Position numbers and translations under genes: made by a program. A DNA stretch of 64,000 bases, from assembly GCA_029959085.1 (NCBI GenBank), contig JARWIR010000003.1, positions 34,778,005 through 34,842,004 on the forward strand, written 5' to 3'. Shown piece by piece: positions 21,831-35,419 of the stretch. How positions within the stretch are numbered: position 1 is the first letter of the stretch; each line of letters opens with the position of its first letter. The stretch is from Nemophila menziesii (taxonomy: Eukaryota; Streptophyta; Magnoliopsida; Boraginales; Hydrophyllaceae). Under the pieces are notes generated by a model that was not told the DNA's origin, did not search any database, and was given only the letters and a program-made list of their open reading frames with translations.

Positions 21831-23313
21831 ATGGTATTGGAGAAAGATCAAATGAGGGCCGAGAGAGCAGCAAAAAGAGCTGAAAATGCAAAAACTAGGG
21901 CCAAGAATTCTAAGATAAGAGCGGAGAATGCAACAAAAAGAGCCGAAGAGGCAGAAAAGAGGGCAGAGAAAACAGCAGAAAGAGCTAAAGATGCAAAACA
22001 GAGGGCTGAGAACGCTAGGAAAAGGGCAGATGATGCTGAAAGGAAAGCTGAGCAGGCAACTCAAAAAGCTCAAGATCTAGAAAAGAGGGTTGAGGAAGCA
22101 ACAAAAAGAGTCGAAGGTCAAAAGAAGGCCGAGGAAACAACAAAAAGAGTCGAAGATCAAAAGAAGGCCGAGGAAGTAACAAAAAGATCTGAAGATCAAA
22201 AGAAGGCCGAGGAAGTAACAAAAAGATCTGAAGATCGAAAGAAAGTCGAGGATGCTGAAAACAGGGCTAAGGAGTCAGAAAAAAGAGCTAAAGAAGATGA
22301 AAAGAAGGCTGAGGAGGCAACAAAAAGAGCCGAAGATCAAAAGAAGGCCGAGGAAGCAACAAAAATATCTGAAGATCGAAAGAAAGTCGAGGATGCCGCA
22401 AAAAGAACGAACGATGATGAAAGCAGGGCTAAGGAGTCAGAAAAAAACGATGAAGAAGATGGAAAGAGGGCTATGGAGACAACAAAAAGAGCTGAAGATC
22501 AAATGAATGACAAGGAGGCAGAAGAAAGAGTTGAAGATGCAGAATCACTTCCACATAAATATGAAGAGATTCTATTAGATGCAGATGAACCACTTGACGA
22601 ATCCTCAAGAAAGAAAGTATATGATCAACTACATGCTGGAATTTACTTGTGGAGTAAGAGCGAGGCAAGTATTTATCTCTCTATATTGAAATTTTACTAC
22701 CTATTTCACGTATTATTTTCCATCCATCAAAATTAACAAGACCATTTAATGTTATACATCCAGAAGTATTGGGTTGACAGAAAGAACAGAAACTGTTTCA
22801 TGGTGTCTGCAAAAAATATCCGCATCCAAGATGAAAGATTTAAATATATTCTTTGGTCGTTGGTGAATGAATCAGGGTAAGTACAATTGTAATTCAAGTT
22901 GTACTTACACTATCTAATCATTGGGTTATTTTTGCAGTGGTGACGTGTCTTTTCCTACATATGAACCAAGCAACCCTACGTGGCTGTATATTGATAAAAT
23001 ATTCAGAGCAGATTTATGTACTCCAGAAATTACTTACGAGGTTGTATTTCTTGTTATGTTGACACATAATGTAGTAGAGAATTGTAGGGCTTTAACATTT
23101 CGGTTATATGATGGCATACCAAAGCCACAAACCAATCTCATAAATTTAAAAGACAAAAAATTAGGAGAATGGATTGAGATCCTGGCCGGTGAGTTTGAGG
23201 CACCGCCTATGGGGACCAGAATGACATATATTAGTTATGGTATAGCTGATTGCTATCCCCATAATAAACAAGGTTTTTTAATCAAAGGAGTTGTAATCCG
23301 GCCAAAAGCATGA
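21831..23313 (+). CDS. PP2-like lectin-domain protein with N-terminal coil (gene A')
   Basis: Exons 21831-22664, 22764-22876 and 22938-23313 give about 440 residues. The coil is about 231 residues of KRAEDAE-type heptads. The lead-in LPHKYEEIL and KKVYDQLHAGIYL are the same as gene A. Exon 2 begins KYWVDRKNRNCFMVSAK and exon 3 ends GVVIRPKA. It is nearly identical to gene A outside the coil repeat count; replacements include Arg to Ile in YIDKIF. Intron 1 again has GAG|GCAAGT as donor, intron 2 GT-AG. By family, a carbohydrate-binding phloem or cytosolic protein. The coil probably drives oligomerisation (inference). Confidence 0.83.
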
Positions 23314-25660
23314 GTTGCTTGCTTGCTTGCGTAAATGGTGTTACGACTCATGAGACTTGGTCCAACACAATATCGAAGATGTAATATTTTAAAGTTTTTT
23401 AAAGTACCTACATATATAGAGTTTTCTTATTTGTAGTTTTACTCACTCCTATAATTCGATATAATTATTCTCCATCATTATTTTCTTCTTACTTTCATAA
23501 CCGCTGCAGTATGTATTAGAAAGTGAACATAATTGTTTGGTTGTATTACTCGTAACAATTCTGTATTAATTTATACCAGTGTTTCTTAAATTGGTTGTTC
23601 ATATAATTTTACCACTAATATTGAACAATGTGAAAAGGCACATAAATATAACACAGTTATTTTCCATGTTTGTTTTTATCTCTAAACCTGTTTTAATATT
23701 TTTTTCTCTCTGACTGATGAATTAAATGAAACAACAAAAGCATCTTTAGACACATGATGGTACTAAACGCATACTTCATTTAGTTTGTCTCGTAACAAAA
23801 AGTAAAGACTTGCCTCTAGGTACTATCAACTTCATTTCTATGTTCAAGCTAGGTGACTCCAGGTCCAGGATAACATATCAGCCAAACTGAAACAGCTAGT
23901 TGAATTTGTTACATCGTACAAATACTCCTCTGTTGTGTATCGATAAACATCATTTAGTTTTATCAAATAGATCCAATAATACTCCTTGATATGAAATGAT
24001 ATGATATGGCTAATCAACGATTATTGAGTGTTCTTGTGAGATCAGCTGATGTTTTCTCAGGAGCAAGAATCTCTCCTACAAAAAGTAAGGCTGAATAAAG
24101 GAGTGCCCGAATTTCCAAGGGATGACCATGAATACACATACGACGATTTAGCATACAAGAGCCACCAGTCACCAGCAAAAGTCAGCATCCGATACTTCTT
24201 CTGTTGCAACAGTGCACATTTTGAACCTGGCAAGCATAAGTCCTTGACTGGGACTACGACAATCTATAGTTTTTTCCTAGCTCTATTAATACAACAAAAC
24301 ATTCATTTAAATAGACAATACCTCGTATTCTGATACATTTAATAACATTCAAAGAAATCTTTCTCTAATTTAAGAAAGTTACAAAGTAGAAGGTCAATAA
24401 GTGATTAGTGGAATGTGAAATGTAGGTTCTAAGAAATCTTAGTGGTTGATTAGTGGTTAACTTTAACAAAAATGAGGATAGAAAACTCATTCTTACAAAA
24501 GGTTCTTATTCTTCTTATAATCATCTTCTTTTGCTATCCGAGATTCTAGATCTCTTTGATTTTGGATATCTTGAAATTACAAAAATACGTTCTTAGGTTA
24601 TTAGTTGAAACCTTCCATAACAAGCTCGAACAACTCTTGGATTGGCCAGAATAAAATCTCGCTTTGGTAAACCCATTCGTATCGATGGAGTTACTTTTAA
24701 TAGTGAAGATATAGGCTGTCTTCGTGTTTTTAGGAGAGCAATGAGTTTATTGAGATTGGATCCTACTATAGTAAATATTTTAAATTGGGTTTGAGTATAA
24801 AAACTTACCGCCTTGTTATATTAAATGCAAGGTGTTCTAGCATGGGGAGAGAAATTGCGTCTATTATATGTGAGTGAAGTAAACGAGGTTAATCTTGAGT
24901 AGTAGTAATTCTATTCACCTCAATAGAGAAGGTACACACTTAATTTGTTATATGCCTTAGTCTTTCATGTAGAATCTTGATTTGTGCTTCATGATTCGTA
25001 AAAGTGGTCTTACTCTGTCACTTGAGCGCTTGAATTGTTTCATCCTGTTTTTCAAAAAATGTGTCAATGATTGTGCAGTTACTGGATCTCCCCACGCTCT
25101 TTGAACTACTTATAGGCATTCATTATTATCCAACCAAAAATATTCAAATTTAAGTTGTCAGTATGATTATGTTGTAAATTAATGGTGAATGATCAGATCC
25201 TATAGCTAAAAAGATAAACACTTGAGCCCTTGGATATTTATAAAGCCATATGATGTCAATGCTCAGTCCAGTTTAATATTTACAAATTCATCTCCTGATC
25301 TTCTATTTGTCCAAGTATAAAAACATACGTAGGAATGAATTTGCATAAGACTATTATTAAAAGTAAAATTCTTAAATTCAGTAAGATGTGATATATTAAC
25401 CTGTATATTACTATATTTTTCATTGATTAATTACTTCGCTAAAATCTCCAATTATCATCCATGACTTGTTTACATTTTTACTCCACTCGATTATATTATT
25501 CAATATATTAACCCAACCATCAAAATTATTAGGTGCATGTATACAAATCAAGAAGTACGAAAAAGTAGGGCCGGTCTTGACATTTTAGGGACCCAAAGCA
25601 AACTTTAAACATTAGGCCCCTCAAATTTTTTTATTTGTATTACAGATGACTATTTTTTTG
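23314..25660. other. 3' flank of gene A', duplicate of 1591-3920
   Basis: Same content as copy 1, including the unrecognised stretch at 24049-24333. An extra GTCCAG (around 23860) and several single-base changes distinguish it. No gene called. Confidence 0.5.
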
Positions 25661-27492
25661 AGTAAGTGTCTCGTTTACCCCCTAAAGTATGGTGCATCAA
25701 ACTGTTTGTCCCCTACTATATTTTTTGGTACTTGATGCCCCTTAAGTATCATGTCCGTGACTAGTTAGCCCTTTTTGACGGAATCCGTTAACTTTCTCCG
25801 TTAACTCATCACGTGCAGGTCATGTGCATTAATTTTTTTAATTAAAAAATCATTTTTCTGAATAAAGCCCCTTTTTTAAAAAGAGTAGAATGGGTAGTTC
25901 AAAATGTTCTAAAGTATAAATACACAATTAAATAACATAAACTAAAAAAAAAAAAATCAAAAATCAATCCAACGATTTGGGAAGGTAGAAGAGTGCATCA
26001 GTGGAGAGTGTGTTCATCAGATTTCTTCAACCTTCATCAACCGTATGTTTCGTAACTTCTGGAGAGATTAAATGACGTCTATGTTGTTATGGAGTAAGTT
26101 TTCTTAATCTATTGCCGTAAATGTTGGGGTTTTAAGGCGTGGAGTTGATTTATTGAACCCGTATATATAGGGTCTTTGGATAGATTTTTTTTTTTGAAAT
26201 AGCGCTTGAATGTCGAGATTTTGTTATTAATGGAACTAAAATTTAGGGATTTCGTTACCATATGCTTAATAGGTGTTTACACGTTATTTCTTAACTCGAT
26301 GGCTACTTAAATGGGTAACTAATCCGCTCGAAATTTCATGTGTAAAAGAGAAATTCTCTTTGCGTATTCATTTTGGTAGCTTCTTCAATCACAATAAGAG
26401 CGATTACACAGTGGTAAAGCTCGAGAATATAACCGACTGTCACTATGACAGTTTTAGTGTACCCGTTCTTCGAAAAGAATGTAAGAAATTGGGGATTCAA
26501 GGTAAATTAGACTTCTACTATGTAAAATTGGGCGAAAAGCTTCCCAATGGTCTAGTCTATTTAGATAGTGATGAGAAGGTTATCTAAATGTGTAGTATGA
26601 CAGAAAAAACCAAACAATTGATGTGTTTGTTGTTTCTGAACCAGAGAAGCGTGAAGGACATTTAGTGCAAACACCAGTGTTCATGCCTGTATTAATAAAA
26701 TGGATTGAAGGATGGGTTCCACATAATCCAGACGAAGAAGAAGCTCATAAATTAGTAGTAGGGCAAGATGAGAATAATTTAGAAGGTGAGAAAGCAGATG
26801 ATGATAAGCCAGATGAAGAAGGACTTCAAAATGTAGTTGACTAAGGTCAGAAATTAGAAGAGAATGAAGGTGAGAAGGTTGATACGAGTCTAGTAGAAGA
26901 TGAAGGTCAGCAATTAGAAGAGAAAGAAGGTGAGAAGTGTGGTGAAGTTGATGCGAGACCATTACGAGAAGAAAGTCATAAGTTAGATGAAAAATGTGTT
27001 CAAACTTATGAAAATCCAGTAGAAGAGGAAGGTAAGAAGGTGGAGGATAAAGAGAGTAAGAATTGTGTTCAAATGGATGAGGATCCAGTAGAAGAGAAGG
27101 GTAAGAAAGTTGATGAGAAAGATAGTGGAAACTGTGTTCAAATGTGTGAGAATGTAGTTGAAGAGCAATGTAAGAAGGATGATGATAAAGAAGGTCAGAA
27201 AGCTGAACAATGTGAGAAATTTGTTGATGGAGAAATTTGTGAAGAAGTGTCTGAAATCTGTGGATGCTCTATTGGATAGAGTACTGAGTGCTTTGAAGAG
27301 TGGTTAGGATAAAGGTTATGATGACCTTTTGAGGAGGTCAAATAGGAAATCACCAGTGCCTTTCAAGCTTGTGAATGAAGAATTAACCGATGAATCTGAC
27401 AGTGACTTCAAGATCCCTGATGTGGAAGAGGAAGAGGCTGAGGTTGATGATAGTAATGGGGATGGAGTGAGTTATAATGAGTTACTTTCTGA

Positions 27493-27501
27493 GAAGAAGA
27501 A

Positions 27502-27532
<31 letters not shown>

Positions 27533-27566
27533 AAGAAGAAGAAGAAGAAGAAGAAGAAGAAGAAGG
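27493..27566 (+). repeat. (AAG)n polylysine microsatellite, copy 2
   Basis: About 24 triplets with one AAT interruption near the start, compared with about 41 pure triplets in copy 1. Confidence 0.95.
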
Positions 27567-28925
27567 AATTAGCTAAACAAAAGACCAGGACTAGAGTTAA
27601 TAACAAAAAGTCGAAAAAAAATAGACAAGAAATTCAATGTATATGATGTTTATGATGATGAAGTAATGACTCATACATCGGAAAAAAAGCAATCTAACAA
27701 TTTTGTTAAAAAAGACCAGGTCAATATGTCTTACTTAAAGACAAGGTGTAGGCAAAAAATGAAACAAACTAAAGAAGGTGGTATTGGTACTAGTGGTACC
27801 AAAGGAGAAAGTTACAAGAGAAGTGGTAGGCCTAATTGTAAAGAAATGAAAACTATGGTTGAAGATTCTGGAACAATTGATGAAAATTTTATGTATGACA
27901 ATGACATTGACTTGAGTGAGCGTGAAGATGACCAATATTACAACACATATATACACAAGGAGTTGGAATGGGAAGGAGTGCAAGATGAAGAACATGATGA
28001 TGATACTTCTGGAGTTAATAGTGATGAACATGTTAGTGAAACTAATTCGGATTAGTGTTTAAATGATTCTGATCTATTAGATACAACTAGTGATTCATCT
28101 GGTCCAGATGAGGAAGGTAAACCAAAATGCCCTAAGAAAAAAAAGGTGAAGTACCCCAGGTTTAGGCCTTCAGTTGACTTGGTGACTCCAAGGTTTGTAC
28201 TGGGTTTGACATTTTGCAAATGCTGCAGAGCTAAGAGAATCAATTAGAGCTCATGCAATAAAAAAGGTGGTTAAAATAAAGTTTGTGAAGAATGATTGGT
28301 ATAGAATAAGAGTGTTTGTGAAGGAGCCAGTTGTGGTTAGTTTGTATATGGATCCTACAAAGAAAAGGTTGGTGGCTTAGTTGTAGTAATTGTAATCAAC
28401 ATGAATGTGGTAAAAATATAAACCACAAACATGTGTCTGCCAAGTTCTTGGCAAGGTCATTTAAGGATATGGTAAGATTGAATCTGTATAGTAATATAAG
28501 TGATATTTAGTACCGTGATTTTTCGGACAATGTTAGCACAAGAACATGCTACAGGGCATATAGTTTAGCAAAAGAAATGATAGAGGTCGAATAGAAGGAT
28601 AAATACAAAAAGATTTATGATTATTGTGATGAAATCAAGAGAAGTAACCTGGGTAGTATTGTGGCAGTGGACACTAGTGTTGATGAATTGACTGGTATTG
28701 AAAGATTTCAAAAGCTTTATGTGTGTCTTAAAGGTTGAAGAAGAGGGTTTTTAGAGGGTTGTAGGAAGTTTGTTAGTACAGATGGATGTCACTTAAAGGG
28801 TCCACATCCAGGTGTGATTTTGATAGCTATAGGAATAGATGGGAACAATTGTATCTACCCAATTGTATATTGCCTAGCTGAAAAAGAGGACAATAACTCT
28901 TGGAGATGGTTTTTGAACCTGCTGG

Positions 28926-29407
28926 CTATGCTGTAGATCTCCCCTCCTAGGCGCGCCTAGGCTCCGCCTAGGCGTCAACTACCCCCTCGGCCGCTTACGC
29001 CTAGTTAAAATTCTAGGCGTTTTTTCCTAGAGCCTTAGTTGTCGTGGAATAGGCGCCTAACCCGTCTAGACACCGATTAATGACAAAAAATGGTCGCCTA
29101 CTTGCCGATTAATGGAAAAACATGCCCGCATAGACGTTTTTTTGTTATTTTTCTTATTTTCGAGAATTCTTTAGTTGATATTATAACTCAATTTTTAGTA
29201 TTTTTATATTTACTATAGTGTTGTTAGATGAAAGTTATTACTTAAATAGTTAAAATTGTTATAATTACTACATATATATTACAAAATATACAAAATTACA
29301 CATAGGGATTCAAAACCGTATAATTCCGACAAGGCCCCGTATAATCCCGCCTAGGCGCTAGGCCCCAGTCGACCGCCTAGCGCCCTAAACCGAGATCTAC
29401 AACATAG
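28926..29407. mobile_element. 482-bp non-autonomous hAT-like element
   Basis: Identical 8-bp flanks CCTGCTGG (28918-28925 and 29408-29415) mark a target duplication of hAT length; copy 1 has the empty site at 7218. The ends are inverted repeats: CTATGCTGTAGATCTC on the left and GAGATCTACAACATAG on the right. The interior has palindromic CGCCTAGGCG-type motifs near both ends. There is no ORF. Confidence 0.9.
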
Positions 29408-29636
29408 CCTGCTGGTACAAGATCTTAGTTTTTATAATCAACAACAATGGACTTTCATATATAATAGAGAAAAGGTTGGCACTTTCTTTGTTTGAATATT
29501 TACTTCCATTTGGTTTTTTTCTATGGATATTATTTGACCTCTTGTATGTTTCTTTGTAGGGATTACTACAGGTAATCAGTGACATGCTACCAGATATTGA
29601 ACACCGTCACTGATGTATCCCTATTTGTGATATAAT

Positions 29637-31480
29637 AATCTAGGTCGGAGACATCATTTTAGGTTTATTTAATTAATCAATTATAGATTTTTATTTGTTA
29701 TTTAATAATTTCTTATTTCTTGTCTTAATTTGATGATTCATTATTTTTAGAGCATATTTTCTTTAATTTGTGTGTTAATATGAAGCTCTAAAGATATATG
29801 GAAATTAATTAGATGTCAAATCAATTCTGAAGAGATAAGGAAAGAAGATATGGAAGGAATTAAGACATAAAAGGAAGTAGAGATAAAATAAAGAAAAGGA
29901 AAAGTTGTCAAGTAAATCTAAATTCTACAGCTACGTCCACTAAAGTGAAGATAAATCAGCTGGAAATTTGGATGAACAATCAAAAGTAAAAGTGTAGATA
30001 TTTTCGCCGTGGTCGTTTCGATATAAAGTAGGCGAAAATTAGACCCATAGCGAAGGAGATACGACCAGAACAAGACAACAACATTTATCCCATCTCCTAT
30101 ATTTTAGGAAACGAATTCGAATTGGAAAAGGAGTTCAATTACTTGCCTTCTACCTCAAGATTTCGACCTAGAGTCTTCTTAACACCTATAAATACATCCT
30201 TTAATCATTGTAAACATGTCATTGCTCAGTTCTACGCCATATATTAGTCTTTGCTTGAATATTGATCCTTAGTATCAAGTTTATCATCCAAGAAGCAAGT
30301 TGGCCTGTAGAGGCAGACAAGAAGCAAGAAGTTGGAGAGTGACAAGCTCCTCTTCTACATCTCTCCTTCTCTATATTTTGGGTAATTATCTATAGATTTG
30401 TGGCTTCACCATATGTCTATGCTTTTATTCTGTAAGTTTTATTATTAATTGTTGGGTTATTATTTTATCTTAAATTATATAATTCTATTTGTTATTTTAA
30501 TTGATTTGAGCTTGGCTTATATTGGTATTGTGTGATTTGACTTATTATTCCAGCCCTAAATTTGGCCAATCTTAGGAATATCCTTAGTAATTGAGTTAAC
30601 ACCCAGAAGGGGGATTCAATTATTGACAACACCACATAATTGTCTAGTGTGCGGTAGTTATTCTGACGTGCTTGCCTAACTAGATAGCCATAAAGGTTTG
30701 ATTTAACCACCGCTCATTATGCAGGGTCCCCTAGTAGTGGAGAGGTTGCTCCTAAGTCCACCAAGACGGGGGTTAGGAATAATTTAGAATCCCGGTTAAT
30801 ATATACTGCTGTAGTCACTCTTAAGGTTAGAATAACAACTTAGAAAGATAGACTCATATAAGTAACCCTAATTTATCTGACTAACATTCATATTTATTTA
30901 TTTGTATTCTTATTTATTATTTCAGATTAGATAACTATTCATCTTATTATATTTTAACCTAAACATCTAAATTCATCTACGCTTATTGAAACAAGTAGAT
31001 CTAACAGATTAAATCCCTGCGAACGAACTTTTCTTATCAACTAAATTTGCAAACGACCTGTAATACTTGCAATGAGTTTCCCATGGTAGTCAAGGGTGTG
31101 TGTCTTTTATTATTATCTTTATTTATCATTTTATTTATCACACCTTTGCCCCCACCAAGTTTTTGGCGCCGCTGTCGGGGATTTATCTTTAAGTTAGTCT
31201 ATTTGTGTTTATATAGTGTAGAAGTTTTTATGTGTTTTCAGTTTTACGCGTTTTTTTTTGTTTTTGTCTTTTCCAAATTCCTAGATGGCAAATCAACGGT
31301 TAGAGCTATGTCTTCTTGGCCCATTCCGAGTGCAACCCATTGGGATTAGCCCTCCAGTTATTCAAGTTGTTCGATTCAAGCCCGATCCCGACATTATTAA
31401 TAACACGTTGACCCATGGTTCATGGTTAATTTTCCATTTAGATCATTTGTCCTAGACTAACAAACGATCTTTAAAAATAG
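29637..31480 (+). mobile_element. Truncated Ty3/gypsy element (copy 2)
   Basis: Sister of 7438-9281: LTR-like region, primer site TGGCGCCGCTGTCGGGGA (31164-31181) and gag ATG at 31285. About 25 bp near 30725 and other small stretches differ from copy 1. No pol. Confidence 0.72.
31164..31181 (+). promoter_or_regulatory. Retrotransposon primer-binding site, tRNA-Asp type
   Basis: Same site as 8972-8989 with one additional changed base (C to T). Confidence 0.83.
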
Positions 31481-32496
31481 GGGAAGCATGCAAACACACG
31501 ACATAATAGGGTAATTTAGTATCATTCATGCGGAAACTAACAGTATACTGGGTTGTGCATATTGTGCTTAGGTCCACTAGATTTTTTCAAATAAACAAAA
31601 TACTCCCGGAATACAAAACACTATCCGTGAGGTCCACCATAAAGTGATTTCTATAATTAAGACAATTAATAATAGTATCTTCATCCTATGAGGGTAACAT
31701 TGTTATAACAAAGCAAGCGACCTCCGGTTGACATTTGTCGAGCAGCGACTTTGCTGTGACAACTGTCAAGGGTGCCTGAGTACCTTGATAGTTCCATATA
31801 CACAAGTCGTCATTTCCCTTTTACGGTCATAAGCTGGAAGTGGTCGCGTCCCTTACCCTTGTTCTTCTCATGTCCCATGCCCATCTTACCCTTAATATTT
31901 TGGTACCCTAGTTAATCCTTTGGTACCCTTGTTCACCTCGTTTAGGATCATGGAAATAAGGTATTTTTTTTGAAAAAAAAAAAATCAATGTAGGAGTTAA
32001 TAAGAATCAAAGTATATCCTCGAAGTACATGGTTTGTTCCATTGAGTAATGATTTAATGTTTTCTCTCTGTCGCATACAATCATTGATTATTTTGTTAGA
32101 TGGAACTAAAAACATATATTTATTTATTTTATAAGCAATTTAATCTTCTAACTATTACTCTTTTTTCCAGAAAAAAAAAACATTACTCTTTTTTCAAGTC
32201 AAAATTATTCAAATTTAATAGTTTTCTAATAAAAAAATTACTTTAAATCTTTCTTTTCAACTTAAATTTCTTTAAATGCATTTTTCCAATTTGTTACATA
32301 AAAATATAACAAATTTATCAAATATACATAACTATCCGCATTGAGTTTCGTGATAAATGCATGAAGAAGATTATGAGATCATATGATATTATTATAATCC
32401 AATTTTATATTTTTTTAAATTCTATTCTATCCTTGGATTCAGATTATTTTTAGTGATAATATGTTTTTTGAACATTATATGAGTAAAAAATGTATT
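31481..32496. other. AT-rich spacer, duplicate of 9282-10306
   Basis: No gene. The same weak minus-strand LINE-endonuclease-like hint around 31730-31950. Confidence 0.3.
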
Positions 32497-32561
32497 ATAA
32501 TTGTGATATCCCTAAAATTATTTTGGGAGTTAAATAATAAGACTATAACTTTTAAAGGGTG

Positions 32562-32566
<5 letters not shown>

Positions 32567-32638
<72 letters not shown>
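32567..32638. repeat. (AT)n microsatellite private to copy 2
   Basis: About 36 AT units where copy 1 has only a short ATATATTTATA (about 10377). Confidence 0.96.
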
Positions 32639-32643
<5 letters not shown>

Positions 32644-33499
32644 TTTGGATGATATCTTAGAAGTTTTTTTAGAATATTTAATTGATAGGGGCTTTTTGGT
32701 AATAAAACATCTATTAAAGTCTAGAGACTTCTAGGTGTTTATAAGATTTGTTTTAAGCTTTCTTTTTGGGGGAAAATGGAGAAGGAAAGTTACGGGAGAG
32801 GAACCTACGAAGCAATCATAAGAAAAACAGAAAGAAAGGAAAATATTAAAGAGAGCAAGAAGAAGAAAAACAAAAAGAGGAAATGAAAAAGAGCGAGAGG
32901 AAGAAAAATATTAGGAAGTGGGGATTGAACTCAAGCAATTTGGATGAATCTAAAATAGATGTAATATCATATATCCATTCAAGAGATCATATAATCAGAT
33001 AGAAGATGGATGATTTGGAAAAAATTGAGGTAACTTTGAGTTGTTCTCCTCTTTGATTTAATTAAATCTACTTGTATAATGTTTGAGATTCTACTACTTG
33101 CTTGTATAATGTTTGAGTTTCTACTATCCTATCGTACATGAAATTTTTTCCCTTTTGATAGGTTTTACAATGAAAGTTCCGTGTATATAAAATTCACTAT
33201 ATCTTCTTTTTGCAGTTATGTCTTTGATGTTGTTTAATTCACAGAGTATTCTTTTAGAATGAATATGTGGTCTTTTATTCTAAAAATATTTCAATCATTC
33301 TTTAAAAATTTCTAATGTTATGATCTCTTCGACCTTTTTCTTACTATTAATCTATAATTCTATCAATATTTCTAGTTTAATTCCCAAATTGTTTAAAATA
33401 TACGTTAATGGATGTTTGAATAATTTCCAAAAGTTAGTAATGTAAGTTATGTATTTATATATATTATGTGAGAGGTGTGTGATGGCTTTGTAATCATTA

Positions 33500-33661
33500 G
33501 ACCTGTGCTGCACGGGTTAAATGCAGTTTTTGACCGGTGATGCATGGGTTAAATGCAGTTTTTGACCAGCGCTGCACGGGTTAAAAATACAGTTTTTGAC
33601 CGGCGCTGTACGGGTTAAATGTAGTTTTTGATTGGCGCTGCACGGGTTAAATACAGTTTTT
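33500..33661 (+). repeat. Minisatellite in solo LTR, copy 2
   Basis: Five units of 31-34 bp as at 11248-11412, with private substitutions in the first units. Confidence 0.92.
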
Positions 33662-34172
33662 GACAGAAACTAGATAGGTTAAATTCAGTGTCTACGGTTA
33701 TATAAGTTTTTGTTTGTGATTAATTTATATTGATAATATTTTGTTGTACTGTAATATTTTGATCTTTTGGATATATACTAAATTTATCATAAGGTTTATT
33801 TGTTCTGATTTTTATTCGGTGTATGGATTTTTGGCCTTGCAGGCTTAGTAGTTTTACTTGTAGGCTTGTGGCGGTCTCGTCTCGAGTTTTAACTTAAATA
33901 ATATTTTTGGGGCGTGACAATAATCTTTATTATCGGGGACATATTTAAAATGTATATCTTGGGAGACGAAAGGATTTAAAAATTTGTTTTTTTCTTATAA
34001 ATCTCAAGACCTCTTGATCTCTACGGAAAATCTAACCACTAGACTAACTATCAATCTTAAAAATAACTATCATTAAGTAGCATGAGAAAGATAGAGGATT
34101 TTTTGTAGCATCGATCCATTAATAATGTTTTTTTTCATACATCTAAGACTTAAAAGTTGCGCTTAAAGAAAA

Positions 34173-34574
34173 TTAACTACTCTCACGAGAGATATCTAAT
34201 ACAAGTCTTAGAACATCGCATCTATTTCTATCTCTTGTTATACTACTCCATAAATAATCAAGAGGATCTTCAAGCTCACATGGACCCTCAAACGAACCGA
34301 TACCATTTTTAGCCCGTAGATCTGCACATGTATTACTCTCACGATAAACAAAATTTACCTCGAAACTCGAGTGATTCCTTAGCATTTCAACGCACTCTCG
34401 CCCGACATTACAAACCCAATCCTTAGAGCTACTACCGTCTTTCACTAGCGCGTGAAACTCTCTCGAATCGGTGTCAATATACAAGACTCTCATACCGCAT
34501 TTATTACTCATTTCAACCCAAAATGTAATGCCAACACCTCCAAATAGAAAGGTGATTCCACCAGAGACACCCAT
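34173..34574 (-). pseudogene. RNase H-like (RVT_3) fragment, copy 2
   Basis: Sister of 11940-12278 with the reading open slightly further upstream. Contains VLYIDTDSREF, GRECVEMLRNHSSF and YRESNTCADLRAKNG. Only the C-terminal half of the domain is present. Confidence 0.7.
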
Positions 34575-35419
34575 AATAATGTTTCAAGTACAACAAACTT
34601 TGTATTGCTTTTAATCAGAAAATAAAAAAGAAACAGAAGTTAGACTTATCCAACTATTAGAGAAAATGTAATTATTAAATGGATAACTTAAAGGAGAATA
34701 TTTCAAATTACCTGGTGTTTGAAAAATAATCAAAAGAATGTTGATTAATAATAGCTCTTATTACAATGGTATTGCATATCAACTAGTTCTTTTTTGTCAA
34801 CGCATATCAAGTAGTTAAACTTAAGATCAACTATCACCATGTGAACCCTTAGAAAGCGCCATTACATCCCAATGACAACGTGAAAGCATATATTGCTAAC
34901 GAATTTACACTTTTATAATCTCGTTGACGTCCAAGTCAACCACCTCCACCTGTATAATACTTGACACATCCAGAGATTAAATACAAATGTCATCATTAAA
35001 ATGCCAAGAATCTTATTATAACTACTAACGAGAATTTTCTTAATACATCAATAAAATGACTTGTAACAGACCCAGCAAATGCCAGCATATACCTGTTGCA
35101 GGTAATAAAAATTAATAATATATCCATTAATTATTATTCACTGCCAGCTATTTGTTCTTAATATTGGCCGAGTCAATATGTTAGTAGTCTTATTTTAATT
35201 GCTGCTTGAATTAGTATTGCATGTCTTTTGAATTATTGATCATAAAATAATTTTCAGGAAAACCTATAAAAAATGGGTGGGAAATAGAATACTCCACTAT
35301 TCAATTGTTTCTTTCGTATATATATTGGAAGGTTGAAGGACCATAAATGCAAGAAAGAGAGAAACGTAGCAATTTTTATATCTTTGTGAGCCAATAGTCT
35401 TCTTGCATTGGTAATAAGA
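34575..35419 (+). promoter_or_regulatory. 5' flank and promoter of gene B'
   Basis: TATA-like box at 35317-35326, 103 bases before the ATG, identical to gene B. About 150 bp at 34585-34735 are absent from copy 1. Confidence 0.55.

Larger units (their letters stand above)
25665..29636 (+). mobile_element. Mutator-like (MuDR) transposon remnant, copy 2
   Basis: Sister of 3930-7437, split by a hAT-like element at 28926-29407. The PB1-like domain at about 26330-26587 is open here (RIHFGSFFNHNKSDYTVVKL, LDFYYVKLGEKLPNGLVYL), unlike copy 1. Linker, polylysine tract, MuDR DNA-binding region and partial transposase core follow. Private lesions include stops near 28509 and 28593. Confidence 0.78.
26273..29636 (+). 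pseudogene. MuDR-family transposase pseudogene, copy 2
   Basis: Readable blocks in order are: PB1-like domain to 26587, acidic linker 26623-27279, serine/acid-rich segment from 27329, polylysine, basic segment 27666-28055, CGKNINHKHVSAKFLARSF near 28430, NPGSIV-like block near 28650 (here NLGSIV), WRWFL near 28905. The core is interrupted by the hAT-like insertion and then by the gypsy LTR. It cannot encode an active enzyme. Confidence 0.75.
32502..33919 (+). mobile_element. Solo LTR of a gypsy-type element (copy 2)
   Basis: Starts TGTGATATCC and ends GGCGTGACA, with ATAAT on both sides (32497-32501 and 33920-33924). Longer than copy 1 because of the AT microsatellite, partly offset by small deletions. 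Confidence 0.86.
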
